From: Oscillospiraceae bacterium
GTDB lineage: Bacteria; Bacillota; Clostridia; Oscillospirales; Oscillospiraceae
Length of the DNA stretch: 64,000 bases
Reading direction: 5' to 3'
Assembly (NCBI GenBank): GCA_017545165.1
Contig: JAFWQQ010000017.1
Coordinates: forward strand, 62,001 to 126,000
A program made the translations under genes and the position numbers. How positions within the stretch are numbered: the stretch's first letter is position 1; each line of letters opens with the position of its first letter. This document shows positions 9,300 to 15,950 of the stretch, piece after piece. The notes under the pieces were generated by a model. That model made no database searches and was not told the DNA's origin. It saw only the letters and a list, made by a program, of their open reading frames with translations.

Positions 9300-9328
9300 T
9301 TTATATTTTATCACGCCTGGTCTGTCAA
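9300..9328 (-). promoter_or_regulatory. Promoter of the ABC transporter gene
   Basis: Minus strand: TTGACA (9323-9328), 17-bp spacer, TATAAA (9300-9305), about 25 bases upstream of the GAGGGG ribosome binding site. Confidence 0.7.
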
Positions 9329-9378
9329 AGTAAATACAAAATGTGAATTACGAGATATTTCTCTTTCCCAAGGCATAC

Positions 9379-9407
9379 TTGACAGCCGAAGTAAACTGCG
9401 GTAGAAT
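9379..9407 (+). promoter_or_regulatory. Promoter of tRNA-Arg
   Basis: TTGACA (9379-9384), exact 17-bp spacer, TAGAAT (9402-9407); the tRNA begins 14 bases later. Confidence 0.85.
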
Positions 9408-9420
9408 GCATAAGCTATCC

Positions 9421-9497
9421 GCCCACGTAGCTCAGCAGGATAGAGCGACCGCCTCCTAAGCGGTAGGTCGGAGGTTCGAATCCCCTCGTGGGTGCCA
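9421..9497 (+). tRNA. tRNA-Arg (anticodon CCT)
   Basis: 77 nt with the terminal CCA encoded. The anticodon arm ACCGC/GCGGT encloses CTCCTAA, giving anticodon CCT, which reads AGG. The D arm GCTC/GAGC and T loop TTCGAAT are canonical. The acceptor stem opens with a G-U pair (1-72), and the T stem has one A-C mismatch (9472 with 9484), slightly unusual but tolerable. It is a single-gene transcript with its own promoter and terminator. Confidence 0.93.
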
Positions 9498-9498
9498 A

Positions 9499-9538
9499 AA
9501 CACCGGAAGCCAAAACCACATGGCTTCCGGTGTTTTTT
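9499..9538 (+). terminator. Terminator after tRNA-Arg
   Basis: A 14-bp perfect stem (9499-9512 with 9521-9534) followed by a T-run, starting two bases after the tRNA CCA. Confidence 0.92.
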
Positions 9539-9652
9539 CATTCTAAGACATCGTTTTGCAGAACAAAATATTGCCAGGCTCAAATCCCTCTGGAAAAAAC
9601 TGTTCCTTGCATGGTAAAGAGCCTCGGAGTAAGCTTTCACCGAGGTGGTTTT

Positions 9653-9928
9653 ATGTTGATCCGAAAAGTACTCCGTCGAGTTCTGACTATGGGCTCCCTG
9701 CCCTGGAGGACCCTCATGCTGTCGCTGCAGGCCGGGTGCCTGCTCTTATGTGCTGCTCTGGTCTTCCTGCTGTGCTTTCAGGAGAGCGGGAATACGGATC
9801 ATCTGCATCTGGCCAAAAGCATGCAGGATCTCGCACAGCTCGCTCTGCTGGGCGGCGTACTTATACCCGTATGTCTCGAAGACATGCTTCCGCCGGACCG
9901 GGAAGATCCGAATAACTCATCTCACTAA
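9653..9928 (+). CDS. Small two-helix membrane protein, unknown
   Basis: 91 residues from the ATG at 9653, which follows GAGGTGG closely. Seen: a basic N-terminus (IRKVLRRVL), a hydrophobic helix around residues 20-42, a short polar loop, a second weaker hydrophobic stretch (LAQLALLGGVLIPVCL) and an acidic C-terminal tail. The basic N-terminus suggests it faces the cytoplasm. I do not recognise a family. A hairpin (9622-9627 with 9640-9645) overlaps its ribosome binding site and could limit translation. The frame is open upstream to 9488 but runs through the tRNA terminator, so a longer protein is unlikely. Confidence 0.55.
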   Translation: MLIRKVLRRVLTMGSLPWRTLMLSLQAGCLLLCAALVFLLCFQESGNTDHLHLAKSMQDLAQLALLGGVLIPVCLEDMLPPDREDPNNSSH

Positions 9929-10013
9929 CAGCCCAGAATGTTGCTCAAGTGCCCGTTTTCTCTTTTTTTCTCCCCGTTATCTCACAGAATGAGAGACTGC
10001 TGATCTGTAGACC

Positions 10014-10042
10014 TTGCATAATTCTCCGAACTGTGTTAAAAT
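10014..10042 (+). promoter_or_regulatory. Promoter of the lipoprotein gene
   Basis: TTGCAT (10014-10019), 17-bp spacer, TAAAAT (10037-10042); AAGGGAGGA follows before the ATG at 10074. Confidence 0.6.
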
Positions 10043-10073
10043 CTCATGAAAATCACCAAGGGAGGATATTGCT

Positions 10074-11552
10074 ATGAGAAAACAGCGGATTCTTATTTTA
10101 CTTCTTCTTTGTATCGGTATCGCATTCGTACTTTGCGGGTGCAAAAAAAATAGCAACTTGCAGCCGCAGGCTGCCGACGACAAAGCCACGATTCCAGAAG
10201 GAGTCTATGTTGAAGAAATCGCAAAACGGGGCACAATGATCGTAACCGCGGGGCAAACCGGCTCTTACACACTCCGGGTCGAATGGCCGAGTTCCGCGTT
10301 CAGCCGAACCAGCTGGGAAATGACAGTTCGCTATGATGCTGAAAAGCAGGCCTTTCTTTATTCCGATTCTGTGCGCGTCGATACGGAATACGATCAGCAG
10401 GGCCGCGGGAATGACAGCGTCGTATACTCGCACGGAACAGGTTCTCTGCGCCTTTCCGGCAGCAAGCTCTCCTGGTTCCCGGACGATAAGGATGTCACCG
10501 GAGGCAGCATCTTCGTCTATGAAATGAGCATTGAGGAATACCGGCGCAATCAGGCCGGAAGCGTCAGCCCCGAGCCTTCCCCGGTCGTTATCATCACTCC
10601 CACGCCCACGAAGTCCCCTGCCATTCCCACGCCAACGCCTGCCCCAACTCCCGCTCCCGTCCCCAGCGCACTACCCAGTCCCACTCCGGAAAAGAGCAAG
10701 CTTCCGATCATCACAAAAAACCCCACCGACGAGACGGTCAAGGCCGGAGGCAGCTGCATGTTCATTGCTAAATATGAAAATGCAATCTGGGCCAGGTGGC
10801 ACTTTGTCAGCCCCGACGGTAAGGTGGATATCCAATATGACGCGATCGGCACGAAATTCCCGGACCTGGTCGTGATCCGCGGCGATTACAGTGACATGAG
10901 ACTCCAAAACATTCCATACGAACTCAACGGCTGGCGTGTGTATTGCCGTTACTCCAACAATGACGGCTATGTGGACACCAAGACCGCTTTGATCACCGTT
11001 CAGCAGGCACCCGCCCCCACAGCCACGCCCACGCCCGTTCCCACGCCTACCCCCACGCCTGATCCTGCCCCCACGCCTGATCCTGCCCCCATCCCGGAGC
11101 CTACGCCTGAGCCCACGCCCGATTTGGGCCCCATCGTGAACGTGTGGACCGAAACGACTTCTATTACCGAGGCGACATATGGGGCCGGCGTCAACTTCAC
11201 GCCTCCGCTGCAGCAAGCGCTTCCCGCCGGGCTTACGCTCAAGACCTTTCGCTATTGCACAGGAACCATTGAGGCAGATTATACCGACGAAACCGGCGTG
11301 ACAGAACTTCTGATCCGCAAATCCAATACAGACAGCGGTATCAACCTCCACGGAGATTACAATATCTACAGCAAAAGCTGGGACCACACTCTGAAAGGCT
11401 TGACCCTCCACTGTGCAGGGGACGGGAACACCGTCAACACCTGTTGGTTCGACGCGGGTGACATGCATTTCTCCATCAGCTTTCAAATGGGAAAAGAAGG
11501 CCAGGGCCTCACGCTTGATCAGATCAATTCCATCGTAAACTGCATCCAATAA
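10074..11552 (+). CDS. Lipoprotein with Ig-like domain and Pro/Thr linkers
   Basis: 492 residues. A type II signal peptide with lipobox LCGC near residues 21-24 implies attachment to the outer face of the cell membrane. Then come an N-terminal beta domain, a Thr-Pro/Ala-Pro linker (about 165-210), a domain resembling bacterial Ig-like folds (ITKNPTDETVKAGGSCMF... to ...DTKTALITVQ), a second TPTP/DPAP linker and a C-terminal domain of about 130 residues I do not recognise. The linkers resemble cell-wall-spanning spacers, so the folded domains are probably displayed at the surface. AAGGGAGG precedes the ATG. It is monocistronic with its own promoter and terminator. Ligand unknown. Confidence 0.85.
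   Translation: MRKQRILILLLLCIGIAFVLCGCKKNSNLQPQAADDKATIPEGVYVEEIAKRGTMIVTAGQTGSYTLRVEWPSSAFSRTSWEMTVRYDAEKQAFLYSDSVRVDTEYDQQGRGNDSVVYSHGTGSLRLSGSKLSWFPDDKDVTGGSIFVYEMSIEEYRRNQAGSVSPEPSPVVIITPTPTKSPAIPTPTPAPTPAPVPSALPSPTPEKSKLPIITKNPTDETVKAGGSCMFIAKYENAIWARWHFVSPDGKVDIQYDAIGTKFPDLVVIRGDYSDMRLQNIPYELNGWRVYCRYSNNDGYVDTKTALITVQQAPAPTATPTPVPTPTPTPDPAPTPDPAPIPEPTPEPTPDLGPIVNVWTETTSITEATYGAGVNFTPPLQQALPAGLTLKTFRYCTGTIEADYTDETGVTELLIRKSNTDSGINLHGDYNIYSKSWDHTLKGLTLHCAGDGNTVNTCWFDAGDMHFSISFQMGKEGQGLTLDQINSIVNCIQ
11052..11087 (+). repeat. Tandem 18-bp repeat in lipoprotein linker
   Basis: Two perfect head-to-tail copies (11052-11069, 11070-11087) encoding the PTPDPA linker unit, within a longer degenerate Pro/Thr region. 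Copy number could vary between strains. Confidence 0.9.
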
Positions 11553-11570
11553 ACCGCTTTGGCAGAAACA

Positions 11571-11603
11571 AACACCGGCAGGAACCCCCTGCCGGTGTTT
11601 ATT
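11571..11603. terminator. Bidirectional terminator between lipoprotein and rnmV
   Basis: A 12-bp perfect stem (11571-11582 with 11588-11599) with T-rich sequence on both outgoing strands. It ends the plus-strand lipoprotein gene and the minus-strand comEC-holA-rnmV operon. Confidence 0.85.
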
Positions 11604-11633
11604 TCTGCGTCAAACAGCGCCCCTATTATTTTA

Positions 11634-12239
11634 CTATTCCGGATCCGTATGATCTGCAGCTGCCAGATCGAAAAAAGCCTCCCTGCTCATCAATGCGTTG
11701 AGCACATCCAGCAGGCCGTCCGCGCTCAGGCGCTCCGGAAGATCCAGCTTCTGCAGAAGCTGTGCGCGCTTTCCCCTGCTGTTGGTTCCTCCGCTGAGCC
11801 CCATGCGATAGAGATCTGCCTTGCTGATTCGTTCTGCTGACTGCTTTCCTATCTCCTCGTCAAGAAAATGCGCGCCGGCCCTTTCCAGGGCTTCCAGCAG
11901 GACTTGGGGCCGCATCCCTTCCACGCCAAGCTTTCCCTCCTTGGAGGGAGCGCTTTTTCTGCGCTCCTTGCCCGGAATATCCGGAATGTAGGCCTGCTTC
12001 AGCCTCTCCGGCGGAACACAGCTCTTGATGAAATTGCGGATCACAAAGCCCGCCCCGTCGGAATCGGTCAATACGATCAGGCCATGCTGCTCCGCCATGG
12101 TACGAAAGAGCTTCTGCTTCTGTCTGTCGTGAAAGATTCCGAAACCTGAGGTCTCCAGGATCACCGCGTCGACGACCTGACTGAGGGCGTTTTTATCATA
12201 TCTGCCCTCTACAATGAGCACCTCTTCAATCCGTCTCAT
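11634..12239 (-). CDS. rnmV: Ribonuclease M5 (5S rRNA maturase)
   Basis: 201 residues from the ATG at 12239. The N-terminal TOPRIM domain shows the catalytic Glu in VEGRYDK and the acidic motif LTDSDGAG. The C-terminal half is helical and carries the RNase M5 DUF4093-type region (SKADLYRMGLSGG). The enzyme cuts precursor 5S rRNA in low-GC Gram-positives. The longer frame to 12341 lies inside holA and is discarded. The start overlaps the holA stop by 14 bases, indicating coupling. It often sits beside ksgA; here it is paired with comEC and holA instead. Confidence 0.9.
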   Translation of the reverse strand: MRRIEEVLIVEGRYDKNALSQVVDAVILETSGFGIFHDRQKQKLFRTMAEQHGLIVLTDSDGAGFVIRNFIKSCVPPERLKQAYIPDIPGKERRKSAPSKEGKLGVEGMRPQVLLEALERAGAHFLDEEIGKQSAERISKADLYRMGLSGGTNSRGKRAQLLQKLDLPERLSADGLLDVLNALMSREAFFDLAAADHTDPE

Positions 12240-13272
12240 CGCACTCCCCCGCCGCGATCCGAAACACGACCTCCTTGAAGAGCTCCCGGTCGTCCAGGCC
12301 GCTGCTCTTGATGCGGTAGTCCGTCTCCGCGCAGAGCTCAACTGCCCGTTTTAGCTGCGGCAGGCTGTAGCCTCTGGCCGCCTGCAGAAGCTTATTGGCA
12401 GGATAATCGCTCTTCATGGAGCAAACATCCATGACATAGGACACGCCCAGGCTCTGCTCTATGGCCAAACGGGCAGCATAGAGCCTGCGCATCTGCAGAC
12501 CCAGCATGCCCAGCATCTGGATCGGTTCATTGTTCTTGTCCGAAAGAAGCTCGGCCAGGGTCGCCATGGCGTTGTTCAGGCTCCTCTGAGCGATCTCATC
12601 CGTCATTTTGAAGATCACAGCCTCAGGGATGTGGTGTGCCACTGCCTCCACGTCCGCAGCAGTCACCCTCTCGCCCTTTGCGTAGGCCGCCACCTTCTCG
12701 ATCTCAGGGATCAGCCGGTTCATCAAATCGCCGCTGATAAAGATAAGGCGCTGGGCCGCATCAAATTCAACGCTCTTCCCCAGGGCGGCGAAGCGTTTGG
12801 CGATCCATTTGGTCAGCTCACTCTGGTTTTGCTGCGTGAACTTGATCTCCTTGCACATCCCGCGCAGCTTCTTGACCAGCTTCATCCGTCCGTCCGGCTC
12901 AAAGCTCGCCTGCTGCACGAAAACCACCGTGCAGTAGTCAGGAATGTCCTCCAATGTTTTCAGCGCCGCGTCCGCGTCCTTCACGCGGTTCAGATCCACG
13001 CCCCGCAGCTCTACCAGACTGCGCTCCGCCAAAAAGGGGATGGCGTCCACAGCGATCTGCAGCTCATGGACCTCCAGCTCCGGACCGTCCATGCGCTTAT
13101 AGCTGAAGCTGTCCTCTCCCTCCGGCAGGCAGAGCTGCTTGATCTGGTCCAGGAAGTGCTCCCGCAGATAGTCCTCAGGGCCCCACAGCAGATAGAGCCT
13201 CTGGGGTCCCTTTTCCTTCAGCTCACGGAGGACGGCACCGTAATTCAGTTTATCATCCGGCTTTTTTGCCAT
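12226..13272 (-). CDS. holA: DNA polymerase III subunit delta
   Basis: 348 residues, typical for delta. Seen: the N-terminal LYLLWGPEDYLREHFLDQI segment equivalent to the family P-loop-like region, the central VEFDAAQRLIFISGDLMNRLIPEIEKVAAYA helix region, and a C-terminal clamp-loader collar domain. Delta binds the beta clamp and opens its ring in the clamp-loader complex with DnaX. It begins one base after the comEC stop codon and overlaps rnmV. The comEC-holA order is widespread in Firmicutes. Confidence 0.94.
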   Translation of the reverse strand: MAKKPDDKLNYGAVLRELKEKGPQRLYLLWGPEDYLREHFLDQIKQLCLPEGEDSFSYKRMDGPELEVHELQIAVDAIPFLAERSLVELRGVDLNRVKDADAALKTLEDIPDYCTVVFVQQASFEPDGRMKLVKKLRGMCKEIKFTQQNQSELTKWIAKRFAALGKSVEFDAAQRLIFISGDLMNRLIPEIEKVAAYAKGERVTAADVEAVAHHIPEAVIFKMTDEIAQRSLNNAMATLAELLSDKNNEPIQMLGMLGLQMRRLYAARLAIEQSLGVSYVMDVCSMKSDYPANKLLQAARGYSLPQLKRAVELCAETDYRIKSSGLDDRELFKEVVFRIAAGECDETD

Positions 13273-13273
13273 T

Positions 13274-15544
13274 TCAATTCTCCACTCGTATCTCCACGGT
13301 CCCGTTCAGGTCCGTGCGGTAGATGGTATAGCCGTAGGCGTCCAGCCTCTCCAGGGTTTCATAGGTTGGGTGCCCGAAGTTGTTGTATCCCACGCTGATA
13401 ACGGCGGTCTTGGCGCCGATGCTTCCCAGGAGCTCTCCGCTGCTGGCATAGCGTGACCCGTGATGTCCGACGATCAGCAGCTCCAGGTCCTTCAGCGAAT
13501 GCCGCTGCAATAGTTCTTTCTCCGTGGATTTGGAAGAGTCGCCGGTCACCAGCATATCATAGTCGCCCAGCGAAAAGACGCCCGTCATGCAGCGTTCATT
13601 GATTTGCCCCTTTTCAAGGGGCGCGAAAAGTCTGGCTTGAATATGCGGAAGTGAAAACCTTGAATCTTCCTCCAGGAATATCAGTTCCGTCCCATGCTTC
13701 TCCGCAGAGGTCAGGATCCCATCCAGCATACCGTCCTCATCCTCTACCTTCGCAGGAAGAATGATCCTCTCCACCGGCAGCATTTCCAGCAGCATCGGCA
13801 CACCGTTGACATGGTCCGCGTGCAGATGGGTCAAAAACAGCGCGTCAATACGCTCCCGTCCGCAGGAGATGAGATAGGAACCGGTCTCCTCCCCGGCATT
13901 ATCCAGCGTGTTGATCCCGCCGCAGTCTATCACCAGAGTCTCATCGCCGGACATCACTGCGATGCTCTGCCCCTGTCCGACGTCAATGACGCTGAATACG
14001 CCGAAGGAGCGGTATTCCGAGCGGGTATGCGTGAGCAGAAGCGCCAGCATCAGTGCGGAAAGGGTCAGCGGCATCAGCAGTTTTGCCCAGGTTTTCATTC
14101 TGCTGCAGGCACTGATCAGGCAGAGCGCATAGACCAGGACGAGCCAGAGGTAGGAGGGAAGCTTTTTAAGATACAGCACAGCAAAGGGAATCGAAGAAAC
14201 CAGCTCGGCAACCAGGATCAGATAGCGCACCGGCCAGGAGATCAGCCATGCTGCAGCGCTTCCCAGAGGCGCAAACACAAGGCCCAGCAGACAGCTCAGG
14301 TAGCCGCCGCAGAAACAGAACGAGACCGCCCAGAGTCCCAGCATGTTGGTCAGCGGGGCAAGCAAAGACAGAGAGCCGAAGTGCCAGGCCATAAACGGCA
14401 GCGAGAAAGCCAGAACCGCCAGAGAGCTTGCCAGGATGCCGAGGGGAACACGCAGAAGATGGGCCCAACGTTCCGAGAAAAGGGAAGAAAAACTCTTGTG
14501 AAGCGGTTCAGCCAGGCATAGGATCCCAGCCATGGCCGAGAAAGAAAGCTGAAGGCTCACGCTGCCGGCCGCATAGGGATTCCCGATCAGGATCATGGCC
14601 AAAGCGGCAGACAGCGAAGTCGCCGGATCGTTCTCTCTTCGAACCAGCGGTGCCGCCAGCAGAAAGCTCTGCATAACTGCGGCCCGGATCGCAGAGGGCG
14701 AGGAGCCTGTCAGAAGGACAAAGAACCAGATCAGCAGCAGCGCGAGCAGAGAGCTGCGCCAGGTTTTCCCGAAGAGCAGCTGAATAAGTCCCACCAGAAA
14801 GGCGATATGCATGCCGGAGACGGCTACGATATGCAGGAAGCCCGCCCTGCTCATAGCCAGATAAAGCTGCAAGTCCTCGTACAGATCCGTCTTGTCCCCC
14901 AACATCAGGGATTTCATGAACGGTGCGGTATCCGACGGGAAAAGAGCTTGGATCTTCTCTGAGACAGCACGATTCAAGCGCAGGGGCATCGTCCCGAGAG
15001 AAGAGCCCCCGCCGATCCGCTGCGGTTCGGACTGCGCGTTTCCGGTCAAATAAATGCCGCGGGAAAGATAGCTGTCATACCGTTCCCCAAAGCGCAGATC
15101 CGGACGCTTAAGCTTTGCTGTACAAAGGATCCTGTCCCCAGGTTCAAATGCAGCAAGTGCATCGCCGTCAGCATAGAGGAGCATTTTTCCTCTGGGAAGC
15201 TCCGTGCCGGAAACGAGTATCTCCATTCTGGAGTAGTCGTCAAAGGTCTGCGGATAAGAGCAGACCTCTCCGGAGATCGAAAGCGTCTGCCCGTCCAGCT
15301 TCTGCGCGGGGATCAAGGTACGCTGTGCGTGAAGATAGAAGCTCAAAAATCCCAGCGCAAGGCCGGCGGCGGCCAGCGTGAAACCCAGCAGCCAACGCCG
15401 TCGAGGAAGCGCAAGCAGCAGGAAAAGAAACGCAAAAGCGCCGGTCATCCAGGGAAGCAGCCGCAGGGGAAGCCAATAGTCCGCCGCAAAAACTGCGGCG
15501 GAAAAGGACAGGGAGAGAACAGCCAGCTTGCGCAGATCCCACAC
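13274..15544 (-). CDS. comEC: ComEC/Rec2 family DNA uptake channel
   Basis: 756 residues. Seen: two N-terminal hydrophobic helices, an external OB-fold region (LDGQTLSISGEV), the competence domain with many helices (from about residue 200, FMKSLMLGDKTDL... HIVAVSGMHIAFLVGL), and a C-terminal metallo-beta-lactamase domain with THLHADHVNG and a second His at VGHHGSR. The family translocates single-stranded DNA during transformation. The start is a GTG with a poor ribosome site. No other com gene is visible here, so competence is not shown. Upstream lies the terminator after the HIT gene, so a separate promoter or read-through is needed. Confidence 0.93.
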   Translation of the reverse strand: MWDLRKLAVLSLSFSAAVFAADYWLPLRLLPWMTGAFAFLFLLLALPRRRWLLGFTLAAAGLALGFLSFYLHAQRTLIPAQKLDGQTLSISGEVCSYPQTFDDYSRMEILVSGTELPRGKMLLYADGDALAAFEPGDRILCTAKLKRPDLRFGERYDSYLSRGIYLTGNAQSEPQRIGGGSSLGTMPLRLNRAVSEKIQALFPSDTAPFMKSLMLGDKTDLYEDLQLYLAMSRAGFLHIVAVSGMHIAFLVGLIQLLFGKTWRSSLLALLLIWFFVLLTGSSPSAIRAAVMQSFLLAAPLVRRENDPATSLSAALAMILIGNPYAAGSVSLQLSFSAMAGILCLAEPLHKSFSSLFSERWAHLLRVPLGILASSLAVLAFSLPFMAWHFGSLSLLAPLTNMLGLWAVSFCFCGGYLSCLLGLVFAPLGSAAAWLISWPVRYLILVAELVSSIPFAVLYLKKLPSYLWLVLVYALCLISACSRMKTWAKLLMPLTLSALMLALLLTHTRSEYRSFGVFSVIDVGQGQSIAVMSGDETLVIDCGGINTLDNAGEETGSYLISCGRERIDALFLTHLHADHVNGVPMLLEMLPVERIILPAKVEDEDGMLDGILTSAEKHGTELIFLEEDSRFSLPHIQARLFAPLEKGQINERCMTGVFSLGDYDMLVTGDSSKSTEKELLQRHSLKDLELLIVGHHGSRYASSGELLGSIGAKTAVISVGYNNFGHPTYETLERLDAYGYTIYRTDLNGTVEIRVEN

Positions 15545-15551
15545 CCCGCTT

Positions 15552-15582
15552 TCAAAAAACCGCAGAGATAGGCCTCTGCGGT
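15552..15582 (-). terminator. Terminator of the alaS-HIT operon
   Basis: On the minus strand a 9-bp stem (15574-15582 with 15559-15567) is followed by six T residues. It lies between the HIT gene stop and the comEC start. Confidence 0.85.
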
Positions 15583-15593
15583 AATTGTTTTGA

Positions 15594-15938
15594 TCAGAGA
15601 ATCTTTTCCGAGAGCTTCACGCCGCCGATCAGATGAAAATGCAGGTGCATGACACTCTGGCCGCCGTCCTCCCCGCAGTTGTTGACTACGCGGAAGCCAT
15701 TCATCAGGCCCTCAGCCTTGGCGATCTTGGCAATGGCCTCAAAGCACTTGGCGACGTACAGGGAATTGTTCTCATTGATGCCCCTGGCACAGCAGATGTG
15801 CTTCTTGGGCACAACCAGAATGTGTACCGGCGCCTGGGGATTGATGTCCCGGAAGGCGAAGACGTACTCGTCCTCATACACCTTTGTGCTGGGGATCTCC
15901 CCGGCGATGATCCGGCAGAAAATGCAGTCGTGATCCAT
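15594..15938 (-). CDS. HIT family protein (HINT-type purine nucleoside phosphoramidase)
   Basis: 114 residues, full length for HINT. Seen: N-terminal CIFCRIIAGEIPSTKVYED, the core APVHILVVPKKH and the catalytic histidine triad MHLHFHLIGG near the C-terminus. The family hydrolyses nucleoside phosphoramidates, including aminoacyl-AMP adducts released by tRNA synthetases, which fits its place 12 bases downstream of alaS. It is co-transcribed under the alanine T-box and ends at the terminator at 15552-15582. Confidence 0.93.
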   Translation of the reverse strand: MDHDCIFCRIIAGEIPSTKVYEDEYVFAFRDINPQAPVHILVVPKKHICCARGINENNSLYVAKCFEAIAKIAKAEGLMNGFRVVNNCGEDGGQSVMHLHFHLIGGVKLSEKIL

Positions 15939-15950
15939 GGTTTTTCCTCC

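Noticed and set aside
10550..11242. Small antisense frames in the lipoprotein linker
   Set aside because: Repeat-driven Gly/Val-rich shadows of the Pro/Thr linker; no start signals.
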